Below, in pieces: positions 18,453-27,245 of a stretch of DNA of 64,000 nucleotides. The first letter of the stretch is position 1. Each line of letters starts with the position of its first letter. This DNA comes from Halopseudomonas litoralis (lineage in GTDB: Bacteria; Pseudomonadota; Gammaproteobacteria; Pseudomonadales; Pseudomonadaceae), in assembly GCF_900105005.1 (NCBI RefSeq), contig NZ_LT629748.1, positions 2,418,001 to 2,482,000 on the forward strand. The letters are read 5' to 3'. A program made the position numbers and the translations under genes. The notes under the pieces are model-generated. The model was not told the origin of the DNA and made no database searches. It worked only from the letters and a program-made list of their open reading frames with translations.

Positions 18453-18929
18453 ATGACACGTTCACCGGGCCTGATGTTGATGATCCTGCTGGCGGGCTTG
18501 TTCGGTCTTAACGGCTGCGCCGTATTCGACCGGTCCTATACCGAGCCGGAGGTACGTCTGGCCAATGTAGAGATGCTCAAGTCCAACCTCTGGGAGCAAT
18601 CCTTCCGTCTGCGCCTGCGGGTCGATAACCCCAACAGTCGCAACCTGCCGATCCGCGGCATGCATTACCAGGTGTACCTGAATAACATGCGTCTGGCCAC
18701 CGGCGTCACGGACAAGGCATTCAACGTACCGGCTTATGGCTCGGAATATTTCGATGTGACTGTGCGCTCGAATATCTGGCGTCACCTGGGCGACCTGGTG
18801 AAACTGGTCGAGCATCAGCAGCCGGTCAACTACCGGATTGACGGACATATCCGTACCGGCCTGTTCCTGTCACCGAAACTGACATTGCGGGAAGAAGGCA
18901 CCATCGACCCGTCTGACATGCGTTTTTAG
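18453..18929 (+). CDS. LEA type 2 / WHy-domain lipoprotein
   Basis: 158-residue predicted lipoprotein. A hydrophobic signal (MLMILLAGLFGL) leads to a lipobox LNGC with the acylated cysteine at residue 22. The mature part (TEPEVRLANVEMLKSNLWEQ ... RLRVDNPNSRNLPIRGMHY) has the late-embryogenesis-abundant type 2 beta-sandwich pattern including the DNPNSRNLPI signature, seen in small bacterial stress-associated lipoproteins. The ATG at 18453 is used; a GGAGGG lies about ten bases upstream, and a TTG directly before it at 18450 is possible. The DUF2489 gene follows after eight bases, likely co-transcribed. Confidence 0.85.
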   Translation: MTRSPGLMLMILLAGLFGLNGCAVFDRSYTEPEVRLANVEMLKSNLWEQSFRLRLRVDNPNSRNLPIRGMHYQVYLNNMRLATGVTDKAFNVPAYGSEYFDVTVRSNIWRHLGDLVKLVEHQQPVNYRIDGHIRTGLFLSPKLTLREEGTIDPSDMRF

Positions 18930-18937
18930 GACCCAAC

Positions 18938-19420
18938 ATGACCAATAATGATTGGCTGATCATTCTCGGCCTTGTCATCATCTTCGCACTTGCCATGTAC
19001 GCGGTGATTCTCTGGCGCCGGGTGTGGCGCAACCAGCAACTCCTGACCAGAAAGGAAGAGGAGCGCAATGTACGCCTGGAAGGTGATATCCGAATACTTG
19101 CGCAAAGCCTGGTAACCGGCCAGCTACCGGTGATCGAAGGGGCGATACGGATCAAGGTATTGCTGGACAATTACAGCGGAGCGCGGCGCGCCGATCTCGA
19201 TGTCCGGGTGTTCGAGACCATTTATGACGCGACGGCGCACATCCCGACCCATCAGGCCTGGAAGGACCTGCCCAAGGCCCAACGCAAGTTGCACGAACGG
19301 CAGATGGAAACCCTGGAAGCCCAGCACCGCAGCGAAGTGGAACAGGTCGCCAGAGTGCTGAGCAACGGCGTACGTCCGGATGACCAGGGCGCAGCCGGCA
19401 GACGTCAGACCGCCGAGTAA
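18938..19420 (+). CDS. DUF2489-like single-pass membrane protein
   Basis: 160-residue protein with one N-terminal transmembrane helix (LIILGLVIIFALAMYAVILW, about residues 7-26) followed by a cytoplasmic, mostly helical domain (GDIRILAQSLVTGQLPVIEGAIRIK ...). The pattern matches DUF2489 as I know it from pseudomonads, but this is recognition without alignment. The C-terminal tail is charged and probably coiled. Its 3' end overlaps the convergent dehydrogenase gene by 16 bases. Function unknown; probably co-transcribed with the lipoprotein upstream. Confidence 0.75.
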   Translation: MTNNDWLIILGLVIIFALAMYAVILWRRVWRNQQLLTRKEEERNVRLEGDIRILAQSLVTGQLPVIEGAIRIKVLLDNYSGARRADLDVRVFETIYDATAHIPTHQAWKDLPKAQRKLHERQMETLEAQHRSEVEQVARVLSNGVRPDDQGAAGRRQTAE

Positions 19421-20187
19421 CCACCATCCACCGCCATCGCCTGACCGGTCACGTGGCGGGAAGCATCACTGGCAAAGAACAGCGCCAGCCCTTTGATATC
19501 ATCCTCGCCACCAACGCGCCCCAGCGGCGTGTTGCGGATGATCGATTCGGACACATGATCCAGCCCCTTGGCCAGCTTGGTCGGGAAATAGCCCGGGCAG
19601 ATGGCGTTGACGTGGATGCCATACGCGCCCCACTCGCCGGCCAGCGCGCGGGTCAGATTGATCGCCGCTGCCTTGCTGGTGTTGTAGGCCACGGTGAACA
19701 CACCGGTATTCGGGCCGTTGCCCTTCAAGCCGGCAATCGAGGCGATGTTAATGATCTTGCCGGAGCGGCGCGGAATCATGAAACGACGCGCCACTTCCTG
19801 AGCCATGAGAAAACACACATCGACGTTCAGGCCCATGACTTTCTGCCAACCGGCGTAGCTGTGCTCAACGGCGGGCTGGCCCCAGGTGGTGCCGGCGTTG
19901 TTGATCAGAATATCCACCGTACCGAAGCGCGCTTCAGCAGCGTCAACCAGGGCGGTGACCGGGTTGCCGTCGGGCTTACCGAGATCGCAGGCAATACCTC
20001 CCGCCTCGATGCCACGTGCATTCAGCTGGGCGACGACCTCTTCCACTTCAGCAGGGTTACGCGCATTGATGAAGATCTTCGCACCCTGCTCGCCCAAAGC
20101 TTCGGCCATCTGCAGGCCGAGACCCTTGGTGCCGCCGGTGATGAGGGCGACCTTGCCGGTCAGATCGAATAGCTGCATTACGCTCAT
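19405..20187 (-). CDS. short-chain dehydrogenase/reductase
   Basis: Classical SDR of 260 residues. NAD(P) binding is seen in TGGTKGLG (17-24) and NNAG (96-99); the catalytic set is Ser150, Tyr168 and Lys172 (YNTSK). The C-terminus GQAMAVDGGYSAV is the common SDR ending. The GlyThrLys-rich loop without an arginine pair leaves cofactor preference open. Closest in feel to gluconate 5-dehydrogenase/3-oxoacyl reductase-type SDRs; substrate cannot be told from sequence. A second in-frame ATG three codons in (20178) could be the true start. Confidence 0.9.
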   Translation of the reverse strand: MSVMQLFDLTGKVALITGGTKGLGLQMAEALGEQGAKIFINARNPAEVEEVVAQLNARGIEAGGIACDLGKPDGNPVTALVDAAEARFGTVDILINNAGTTWGQPAVEHSYAGWQKVMGLNVDVCFLMAQEVARRFMIPRRSGKIINIASIAGLKGNGPNTGVFTVAYNTSKAAAINLTRALAGEWGAYGIHVNAICPGYFPTKLAKGLDHVSESIIRNTPLGRVGGEDDIKGLALFFASDASRHVTGQAMAVDGGYSAV

Positions 20188-20327
20188 AATGATTCCTTGT
20201 TGTTTTATCGCCAGTCAGACGACCGATCATATAGCCAGCCACGGCTGACACAGACCATCAGTGAGCACAGTGATATGTCGTCCTGCACCAGTGTTATCAT
20301 GGGGTCTTCTTACTAAGCGGAGCTCCC

Positions 20328-20762
20328 ATGGCTGAACACGACTTCCGGCGCACAGCGCTCAACCCTTCCCACACGTTGATCGAATGCCGCACACTCGCGG
20401 GTGGGCTGTATCAGGTCACCGGTCAGGGCGGCGGTATTCAGCCAGGCGATACACTCATCTGCACGGTCAAGGGCAGCAAGGACCTACCCCTGCCACTGGT
20501 CGTGGGCAAGGTGCGCTATCTGATCAACCCGCCGGGACAATGGACCGCCACCGCCAACGGCCCGAACCTGAGCGGGCAGATGGTGCTCGGCTGGTCGATC
20601 CGCTGCGATGAGTGCGCAAAGGAACAGCCCTTCGAGTTTCTCGCCCAGGAAAAGGACAATCTGCAGGCACGGACCGCGAAGGCCGAGCAGCGTATCGCTG
20701 AGCTGGGCTGGAAGCCGCGCGGCGATAATCATCTCTGCCCACGTTGCGCTACCGGCACCTGA
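20328..20762 (+). CDS. conserved hypothetical protein with C-terminal Cys pairs
   Basis: 144-residue cytoplasmic protein without a family I can name. The first two thirds look like a small beta-barrel (GLYQVTGQGGGIQPGDTLICTVKGSKDLPLPLVVGKVRYLINPPGQW). Two cysteine pairs, CDEC near residue 92 and CPRC near 138, could bind zinc across a charged helix (EKDNLQARTAKAEQRIAEL). A GGAG site five bases before the ATG supports the start. It converges on dinB with five bases between stops. Confidence 0.75.
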   Translation: MAEHDFRRTALNPSHTLIECRTLAGGLYQVTGQGGGIQPGDTLICTVKGSKDLPLPLVVGKVRYLINPPGQWTATANGPNLSGQMVLGWSIRCDECAKEQPFEFLAQEKDNLQARTAKAEQRIAELGWKPRGDNHLCPRCATGT

Positions 20763-20767
20763 GTCCA

Positions 20768-21820
20768 TCAGAACAACAGAAGCTGCTCACCCAGCGGGCT
20801 GTGTGCGTTGTCCAGCCGCACGCCCACGCCGATCAGCCGCACCGGGCGCTCACCGCGGGTAAAGGCCTGGCTGCACAAGGTCTGAAACCCCTGGGGCGTG
20901 ATCGGCGCACCGGCCTGCTCCAATGTGGTCTGGGTAAAGTCGTGGAACTTGAGTTTGACGAAGGGCTTGCTGATTCGATATTGGCCTTCGAGCCGGCCCA
21001 GACGCTGGGCCAGTTTGTCCAGCAGCGGTGGCAAGGCATCGAGGCAAGCCTGCAGGTCCGGCAGGTCGCGGTCGTAGGTGTTTTCCACACTGACTGACTG
21101 GCGCGCTCGGTCAACCACCACCGGGCGCTCGTCAACTCCTCGCGCCAATTCCCACAAGCGCTCACCGAAACTGCCGAATTCCCGGGCCAGATCCTGCTTG
21201 CGCCACTGACGCAGCTCGGCACAGGTATCCACACCATGCTTGTGCAGACGCGCCGCAGTCACCTTGCCTACGCCATGCAGGCGATTGACCGGCAGCGCCA
21301 GCACGAACTCGTCAACCTCCTCAGGGAGAATCACTTTCAGCCCATCGGGTTTGTTCCAATCACTGGCAATCTTCGCCAGAAATTTGCTCGGTGCCACGCC
21401 GGCCGACACTGTGATGCTTTGGGTTTCCTGCACGCGGCGGCGGATTTCCTGAGCGATCAGCGTCGCGCTACCACGGCATGCCGTGCTGTCGGTGACATCG
21501 AGAAATGCCTCATCCAGCGACAATGGCTGCACCAGCGGCGTGTACTCATGGAATATGGCCTGAATGGCCACGGAGACTTCCCTGTAGACCTGCATCCGGC
21601 CGGGCACGATCAACAAATCGGGGCAGAGTTTCTTCGCATAGGCCGAAGCCATGGCCGAATGCACGCCATAGGTGCGCGCCTCGTAGTTACAGGTAGCAAT
21701 AACGCCGCGCTTGCCGGGGTCACCGCCGACTGCCAGCGGCCGGTTGCGCAGACGCGGGTCATCACGCATCTCGATAGCGGCATAGAAACAATCGCAGTCG
21801 ATGTGAATGATCTTGCGCAA
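20768..21820 (-). CDS. dinB: DNA polymerase IV (Y family)
   Basis: Translesion polymerase of 350 residues. The palm-domain carboxylates are visible: IDCDCFYAAIE at residues 6-16 and SLDEAFLDVT near 102-111. The finger residues YEARTYGVHSAMA and the helix-hairpin-helix segment VNRLHGVGKVTAARLHKHG follow in order. The C-terminus is short and ends GEQLLLF, close to the beta-clamp binding motif expected there. Typically SOS-inducible; I did not identify a clear LexA box in the 37-base gap to the upstream diguanylate cyclase gene. Confidence 0.95.
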   Translation of the reverse strand: MRKIIHIDCDCFYAAIEMRDDPRLRNRPLAVGGDPGKRGVIATCNYEARTYGVHSAMASAYAKKLCPDLLIVPGRMQVYREVSVAIQAIFHEYTPLVQPLSLDEAFLDVTDSTACRGSATLIAQEIRRRVQETQSITVSAGVAPSKFLAKIASDWNKPDGLKVILPEEVDEFVLALPVNRLHGVGKVTAARLHKHGVDTCAELRQWRKQDLAREFGSFGERLWELARGVDERPVVVDRARQSVSVENTYDRDLPDLQACLDALPPLLDKLAQRLGRLEGQYRISKPFVKLKFHDFTQTTLEQAGAPITPQGFQTLCSQAFTRGERPVRLIGVGVRLDNAHSPLGEQLLLF

Positions 21821-21857
21821 AAGGGCTCTTCCGGCGGGGTTGGCCGGATAGTGTACA

Positions 21858-23036
21858 TCAGACTACCACTACCCGATTACGCCCGGCCCGTTTGCCGCTG
21901 TACAGCCCTTCATCCACACGACGCAAGGTCTCGACTATATCTGTCTCGCCATCCCACACAGCAGATACAGAAAAGGTCGCGGTGATGGTTCGGGGTTCTC
22001 CCTTGAGCATGACCGGCGAGGTTTCCAGTCGCGTTCTCAGCCGCTCGATAACCCGTTCGGCCTCGGTTGCCCCGGTATCAGGCAGCAAGATGATGAACTC
22101 TTCGCCACCAAAACGCCCGACCACATCGCCTTCACGCAGCTGGGCGGTGAACAGATCGGCAATATGCTTCAGCGCGATATCGCCAGCGTCATGGCCAAGC
22201 TCATCGTTCAGTGATTTGAAAGAATCCAGATCAGCCATGGCCAGACAGATACTGGTGCCCTGCCGCCGGCAGCGCTCACGCTCGCGGCGGAACAGCATCT
22301 CGTACTGACGGCGGTTGAACAATCCCGTCAGAGGGTCGGTGGTTGCCTGGCGCTTGAGCTCCTGCTCCAGCAACTTGCGGCGCTCCATTTCCTGTTCCAG
22401 CTCGCGGTTTGCCTTGTTAGCCTGATTGAACATCGCATACTGCCTGCGCTGCACTATATGCAGCTGCTGCGAAGTAAAAAAGCCTGTAACGACCGGTAAC
22501 GCCAGCACAAAGAAGGCGCCGATAAGCACATCGACACTCCGCCCATTCATCGCGATACAGACCAGGGCCAACACCACACCTGCCACTGCGGCCAGCAGCG
22601 TCAGTACCAAACGATTGGGCACGAACAGGAACATCGCCAGCAACATCAGACCGATGACGCCTATGGTAAAGGTAGCGATATCCGGACGCAGAAAATAGAT
22701 AGGCATAAACAGGACAAAGCCGATGATTTCCAGCGCGGTGGTCACACGACCGCTGGATATCAGCTCCGGTCTTCTTTTCAGCATGAAAGCGAAGGCGAAC
22801 AGCAGAGTTGCCTGTAATACTCGACAAACAAGCAGGATGTAGAAATCTCGAGACCAACCCAGGCTCTGCAAGTCCAGCACACCGAACAGTAATATCAAGC
22901 TGCCCCATACGATCAACGCAACTCGCAGATGACGTGCCGACAAAGGTTGCATGTGCACACGATAGGCGTGCTCGACCGCGGAATCAGCGAACTCACCCAG
23001 CGCAGTGAGCTTGTATTGTTTCGTGGAATTGTTCAT
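21858..23036 (-). CDS. membrane-anchored diguanylate cyclase
   Basis: 392-residue enzyme making cyclic di-GMP. The N-terminal half holds about six hydrophobic segments (for example VALIVWGSLILLFGVL and LVLTLLAAVAGVVLALVCIA) forming an integral-membrane sensor, then a short coiled coil (NKANRELEQEMERRKLLEQE) and a GGDEF domain. The active-site motif is GGEEF starting at residue 310, and an RxxD inhibitory site (REGD, 301-304) lies exactly five residues before it, so both catalysis and product inhibition should work. I use the ATG at 23036, six bases after AGGA; the open frame continues to 23126. Confidence 0.9.
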   Translation of the reverse strand: MNNSTKQYKLTALGEFADSAVEHAYRVHMQPLSARHLRVALIVWGSLILLFGVLDLQSLGWSRDFYILLVCRVLQATLLFAFAFMLKRRPELISSGRVTTALEIIGFVLFMPIYFLRPDIATFTIGVIGLMLLAMFLFVPNRLVLTLLAAVAGVVLALVCIAMNGRSVDVLIGAFFVLALPVVTGFFTSQQLHIVQRRQYAMFNQANKANRELEQEMERRKLLEQELKRQATTDPLTGLFNRRQYEMLFRRERERCRRQGTSICLAMADLDSFKSLNDELGHDAGDIALKHIADLFTAQLREGDVVGRFGGEEFIILLPDTGATEAERVIERLRTRLETSPVMLKGEPRTITATFSVSAVWDGETDIVETLRRVDEGLYSGKRAGRNRVVVV

Positions 23037-23210
23037 GGACATTCCTTGCTTGTTCATACGCCGTATAGCATGTTGACTACCGCTACGGATAGCCCAGGCC
23101 ACCCCTGGCTGGAGCACCTCAATCATGGCACAAAGACATTACACCGTCCTGATTAAAGTGCGTTTTTCCATGTGATCCCCTACGCAAAAAATTCTTTTCG
23201 CATCAATCGC

Positions 23211-23238
23211 TTGACAGCCTCCCGAGAATGAGTAGAAT
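23211..23238 (+). promoter_or_regulatory. sigma-70 promoter of the initiator tRNA gene
   Basis: A perfect -35 box TTGACA (23211-23216) and a -10 box TAGAAT (23233-23238) are 16 bases apart. A GC-rich stretch (GGCCGCC) follows directly, as in stringently controlled stable-RNA promoters. The tRNA begins 13 bases after the -10. Confidence 0.85.
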
Positions 23239-23250
23239 GGCCGCCACAGA

Positions 23251-23327
<77 letters not shown>

Positions 23328-23335
23328 ATATAGAA

Positions 23336-23370
23336 AATGCCTCGGATGCTCACCCATCCGGGGCATTTTT
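23336..23370 (+). terminator. Rho-independent terminator of the tRNA
   Basis: A 13-bp stem (AATGCCTCGGATG / CATCCGGGGCATT, one T-G wobble) with the loop CTCACC is followed by a T run. It begins nine bases after the tRNA's CCA. Confidence 0.9.
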
Positions 23371-23548
23371 GCATTTGGGATTCCTGTCCCACTTCGTTTG
23401 ACCGCTGTCCTTTTGCAAAGTGCAAGCTCGCAACGTATCAAACTTCAGAACGGTCATCCTCCGCCCAATACCATCGCGGATACCTTCCGGCATCCGCTTC
23501 AGATCGGACAAAAGCCTGGCGGCCACTCATCAGTCAGACGCCGCGCCC

Positions 23549-23577
23549 TTGACCCCACTCCGCAATTGCTCTACAAG
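23549..23577 (+). promoter_or_regulatory. candidate promoter of the laoC-laoB-laoA-sdsA-laoR operon
   Basis: TTGACC (23549-23554) and TACAAG (23572-23577) are 17 bases apart. The spacer ends in CAATTGCTC directly before the -10, the same register as the sulfatase promoter at 31788-31816, where AATTGCTC also abuts the -10. The -10 itself is a weak match, so the assignment rests mainly on the shared layout. Confidence 0.55.
23560..23575. promoter_or_regulatory. half-conserved TetR-type operator, copy 1
   Basis: The right half CAATTGCTCTA matches the operator seen at 31792 (read on the minus strand), while the left half is degenerate. Its centre is 23 bases before that of the better copy at 23581, about two helical turns. 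It overlaps the spacer and -10 of the candidate promoter. Confidence 0.45.
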
Positions 23578-23580
23578 CAT

Positions 23581-23596
23581 TAGATTAATTACTCTA
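23581..23596. promoter_or_regulatory. TetR-type operator, copy 2, upstream of laoC
   Basis: TAGATTAATTACTCTA departs by one base from the perfect palindrome TAGAGTAATTACTCTA. It lies just after the candidate -10 and 23 bases before the laoC start, where a bound repressor would block transcription initiation. The same palindrome recurs in the sulfatase promoter 8.2 kb away, and a TetR gene lies between the two, so LaoR is the likely binder (inference). Confidence 0.7.
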
Positions 23597-23619
23597 AACA
23601 TTGCCCGGAGCTTCCTTGG

Positions 23620-25038
23620 ATGGACAGTAGCCCTTCCCAGAGCGAGACCAGCGAGCATCTGGCTTTTTTACTGAGCTGTCAGCGTGGCGCCTTTCAGGCC
23701 GAGCCCATGCCATCGCTGGATATTCGTCTCACCTGGCTGAAACGCCTGCGCTCCGTGTTGGTGAGCGAACAAGAGTCGCTGGTCCAGGCTGTGAACCAAG
23801 ACTTCGGCAACCGCTCACGCGACGAGACCCTGTTTGCCGAAATACTCCCTACCCTGCAATCCATCGACCATACCTGCAAACATCTGCGCCGCTGGATGAA
23901 GCCCTCCCGACGGCCGCTGGGCATCGCCTTTCAGCCGGGTTCAGCACAGGTGGTCTACCAGCCGCTGGGCGTGGTGGGGGTGATAGTGCCGTGGAACTAT
24001 CCAATCTTTCTCGCCATGGGCCCGCTGATCGGTGCGCTGGCGGCGGGCAACCGGGTGATGATCAAGATGAGCGAAGCCACACAGGCCACCTCACAACGGG
24101 TCAAGGAATTACTCGCCCAGGCGTTTCCCGAGGATCAGGTGGCTGTGGTGCTGGGTGAGGCTGATGTGGGTGCGGCTTTTTCCCGTCTGCCCTTCGATCA
24201 TTTGCTCTTCACTGGCGCCACCAGCATTGCCCGGCATATTCTGCGTGCCGCCGCGGACAACCTGACGCCGGTGACGTTGGAACTGGGCGGCAAGTCCCCC
24301 GCCATCGTCTCGCAGACGGTGCCACTGGACGATGCCGCCGAACGCATCGCCTTCGGCAAGACCATGAACGCCGGGCAGACCTGTGTGGCGCCAGATTACG
24401 TACTGGTTCCGGAAGCGCGCGTGGAGGCGTTCGTCACTGCCTATCGTCAGGTAATCGGCAGGTTCTATCCGCAGCTCGTCGACAACCCCGACTACACCAG
24501 CATCATCAATCCGCGCCAGCAGGCCCGATTGAACAGCTATCTGGAGGACGCCCGAGCCAAGGGGGCACGTTTGCTGCCGCTGTTCGACGAAGCTCAGGAG
24601 CGGCGTCTGCCGCCTACGCTCTTGCTGGATGTGACCGATGACATGCTGGTGATGCAGGACGAAATCTTCGGCCCGCTGCTGCCTATAGTGCCCTACCGGC
24701 AGATCGATGATGCCATCGCCTATATCAATGCTCGCCCCCGGCCACTGGCGCTCTACTATTTCGGTTACGACCGTGACCAGCAACAGCACGTGGTGACTCA
24801 GACTCACTCCGGCGGAGTGGGCTTGAACGAAACCCTGCTGCACGTGGCGGTATGCGATCTGCCCTTTGGCGGCATCGGGCCCTCCGGTATGGGCCATTAT
24901 CACGGCCATGAGGGCTTTCTGACCTTCAGCAAGGCCAAGGCGATATTGCGCAAGCCGCGCTTCAATGCCACCCGGGTGCTTTATCCACCCTATGGCACCA
25001 GGCTGCAGAAACTCGCCCGCAGGCTACTGATTCGCTGA
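23620..25038 (+). CDS. laoC: fatty aldehyde dehydrogenase (coniferyl-aldehyde-dehydrogenase type, LaoC-like)
   Basis: 472-residue NAD(P)-dependent aldehyde dehydrogenase that should oxidise the long-chain aldehyde from LaoA to a fatty acid. The catalytic cysteine is Cys255 (NAGQTCVAPDY) and the general base Glu221 (TLELGGKSP). The C-terminal IGPSGMGHYHGHEGFLTFSKAK is typical of the CalB/coniferyl type. It opens the operon; laoB follows after 27 bases. Gene order next to a Tat-signal small protein and a GMC dehydrogenase matches laoABCR of P. aeruginosa (PA0364-PA0367), known for long-chain alcohol oxidation during SDS growth. A GGAG site lies nine bases before the ATG. Confidence 0.85.
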   Translation: MDSSPSQSETSEHLAFLLSCQRGAFQAEPMPSLDIRLTWLKRLRSVLVSEQESLVQAVNQDFGNRSRDETLFAEILPTLQSIDHTCKHLRRWMKPSRRPLGIAFQPGSAQVVYQPLGVVGVIVPWNYPIFLAMGPLIGALAAGNRVMIKMSEATQATSQRVKELLAQAFPEDQVAVVLGEADVGAAFSRLPFDHLLFTGATSIARHILRAAADNLTPVTLELGGKSPAIVSQTVPLDDAAERIAFGKTMNAGQTCVAPDYVLVPEARVEAFVTAYRQVIGRFYPQLVDNPDYTSIINPRQQARLNSYLEDARAKGARLLPLFDEAQERRLPPTLLLDVTDDMLVMQDEIFGPLLPIVPYRQIDDAIAYINARPRPLALYYFGYDRDQQQHVVTQTHSGGVGLNETLLHVAVCDLPFGGIGPSGMGHYHGHEGFLTFSKAKAILRKPRFNATRVLYPPYGTRLQKLARRLLIR

Positions 25039-25065
25039 CCGGCCAATAATGAGATAACAATAACA

Positions 25066-25611
25066 ATGACCAATATCATCGCAAATGCGCCCGGCCTGAA
25101 TCGCCGGCAACTCCTCAAACTGGGTCTGTTCGGCACGGCTGTGCTGGCTACCGCTGGCGGTATCGCCAGTCTCTCCGGCTGTGCTGCGGGCAGCTCGGCA
25201 CCCGGCTTTCAGCAATTGCGGGAGGACGATCTGCCCATGCTGCGCCGGGTCATTCAGACGGTTCTGGCCGAAGCGTTACCGGCAGCGCGAAGGGCCGAAG
25301 GGGTAGAAGGTGTATTGCTAGCGCTGGATAACAACCTGAACCGGCTGTCCCCCAGCTTGAACCGTCAGGTCCTGCAACTGTTCGACCTGCTCACGCTGAG
25401 CGTAACCCGCGGCCCGGCGACGGGTATCTGGGGTCCTTGGGAAAATGCCAGTGACGAGTCAGTACAAGCCTTTCTCAAACGCTGGGAGAACAGCTCGTTC
25501 GCCCTGTTGCAACAGGGCCAGAGCGCGCTGACCAATCTCATTTTGCTGTCCTGCTATAGCAGTCCCGCGTCCTGGCCGCAATGCGGCTACCCAGGCCCAC
25601 CGCGTATCTGA
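25066..25611 (+). CDS. laoB: LaoB-like Tat-signal protein
   Basis: 181-residue small partner of the GMC dehydrogenase. The N-terminus carries a twin-arginine signal (RRQLLKLGLFGTAVLA, about 13-28) that runs into SLSGC, so it may be both Tat-exported and lipid-anchored through a cysteine near residue 38. The mature part (DDLPMLRRVIQTVLAEALPAA ...) is helical and resembles the small subunit (gluconate 2-dehydrogenase subunit 3 type) of periplasmic GMC enzymes. It ends 15 bases before laoA. The role as electron or export partner is inference from this arrangement. Confidence 0.75.
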   Translation: MTNIIANAPGLNRRQLLKLGLFGTAVLATAGGIASLSGCAAGSSAPGFQQLREDDLPMLRRVIQTVLAEALPAARRAEGVEGVLLALDNNLNRLSPSLNRQVLQLFDLLTLSVTRGPATGIWGPWENASDESVQAFLKRWENSSFALLQQGQSALTNLILLSCYSSPASWPQCGYPGPPRI

Positions 25612-25626
25612 ACAGGGAGATATATC

Positions 25627-27216
25627 ATGCCGATTCCGGATCTGTTCGCCGAAGGGCTCAAGCGCGATTGGCAAGTAACCAATGCCTCACAGCTGGAGCA
25701 GGACTTGACCCTGGAAGCCGACATCGCCATCGTCGGCAGCGGTGCCGGCGGTGCCACCAGCGCTGAGGTACTCAGCGCCGCTGGCTTCAAGGTATTGCTG
25801 ATAGAGGAAGGCGGGCTGTTCACCAGCAGCGATTTCAAGATGCAGGAAGATGAAGCCTACCCTGCCCTCTATCAGGAGGGACTGGGGCGCATGTCCAAGG
25901 ATGGCGCCATCACCATCTTGCAGGGCCGCGCCGTGGGCGGCACAACTCTGGTCAATTGGACTTCCTGTTTCCGCACGCCAGAACCAACCCTGGCACATTG
26001 GGCCAGCGAGCATGGGGTGCGCGGTCACAGCAGCGATGAGCTGGCGCCCTGGTTTGCCCGGCTGGAAGAGCGCCTGGGCATCAGCCCCTGGACCATGCCG
26101 CCCAATGGCAACAATGATGTACTGCGCCGCGGCTGCGATGTGTTGGGGCTGCATTGGCAGCCGATCCCGCGTAACGTGCGCGGCTGCTGGAATCTCGGCT
26201 ACTGCGGGCTGGGCTGTCCGACCAATGCCAAGCAATCGATGCTGGTCACCAGCATTCCGGCAGTACTGGATCAGGGCGGCGAGCTGATTTACCTGGCCCG
26301 GGCCGAGCGGCTTCAACTGGATGGTGACCGGGTGATCGGTCTCGAATGTGCGGCCATGGACGAGCGTTGCGTGGCGCCGACCGGTCGGCGCATCCAGATT
26401 CGCGCCCGGCATTACATTCTCGCCGGCGGCAGCATTAATACCCCCGGGTTGCTGCTGCGCTCGAAGGTGCCTGACCCCCACAAACGGGTCGGCAAGCGCA
26501 CCTTTCTGCACCTCACCAGCTTTTCCTGGGCGCAGTTCGAGCAGCCGATCAATCCCTTCTATGGCGCACCGCAATCGGTTTATTCCGACCACTTCCAATG
26601 GCAGGACGGCGCCGCCGGGGCGATGGGTTACAAGCTGGAAGTGCCGCCCCTGCAGCCGGGCTTCAGCGCCACGGTACTGGGTGGCACCGGTGTGGCCAAC
26701 AGCGAGCTGATGCAGCAACTGCCCAACAGCAACATGATGATCGCCCTGCTGCGCGACGGCTTTCACCCGGACAGTGCCGAGGGCACTGTCCAATTGCGCA
26801 GCGGCGGCTCCCCGGTACTGGACTACCAATTGACCGATTACACCTGGGATGGAGTGCGTCGCACCTATCTGAGCATGGCCGACATCCAATTTGCCGCTGG
26901 CGCCCGTGCGGTCACACCAATACATAACGATGCCCGTCCGGCACGGACTATGGCCGAGGCGCGAGAGATGATCGACAACCTTGATCTGCGCCGCTTCAAG
27001 ACCCGCCTGGGCAGCGCCCATGTGATGGGCGGCTGCGCCATGGGCGACGATGCCAGCCGGGCGGTCACCGACAGCCTGGGCCGGCATCATCAATTGGAAA
27101 ACCTGTCGATCCATGACGGCTCGCTGTTTCCCACCAGTATCGGCGCCAACCCGCAGCTGTCTATTTATGGGATCACCGCCCGACTGTCGAGCCTGCTGGC
27201 CGAGCGGCTGGCATAA
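25627..27216 (+). CDS. laoA: GMC-family long-chain alcohol dehydrogenase (LaoA-like)
   Basis: FAD-dependent GMC oxidoreductase of 529 residues predicted to oxidise fatty alcohols such as dodecanol to aldehydes. FAD binding is seen in IVGSGAGGATSAEVL (about 36-50) with a following IEEGG, and the GMC signature region is RAVGGTTLVNWTSCFR near 102. The catalytic pair is His465 (AHVMGGC) and Asn508 (GANPQLS). A Cys-rich stretch NLGYCGLGCPTNAKQS is typical of the glucose/choline branch. It has no signal of its own and may travel or dock with LaoB's Tat signal, as known for related dehydrogenases. Operon member, sdsA-like gene 29 bases downstream. Confidence 0.85.
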   Translation: MPIPDLFAEGLKRDWQVTNASQLEQDLTLEADIAIVGSGAGGATSAEVLSAAGFKVLLIEEGGLFTSSDFKMQEDEAYPALYQEGLGRMSKDGAITILQGRAVGGTTLVNWTSCFRTPEPTLAHWASEHGVRGHSSDELAPWFARLEERLGISPWTMPPNGNNDVLRRGCDVLGLHWQPIPRNVRGCWNLGYCGLGCPTNAKQSMLVTSIPAVLDQGGELIYLARAERLQLDGDRVIGLECAAMDERCVAPTGRRIQIRARHYILAGGSINTPGLLLRSKVPDPHKRVGKRTFLHLTSFSWAQFEQPINPFYGAPQSVYSDHFQWQDGAAGAMGYKLEVPPLQPGFSATVLGGTGVANSELMQQLPNSNMMIALLRDGFHPDSAEGTVQLRSGGSPVLDYQLTDYTWDGVRRTYLSMADIQFAAGARAVTPIHNDARPARTMAEAREMIDNLDLRRFKTRLGSAHVMGGCAMGDDASRAVTDSLGRHHQLENLSIHDGSLFPTSIGANPQLSIYGITARLSSLLAERLA

Positions 27217-27245
27217 GCCCCCTACCTCATACCGGAGCACACAAA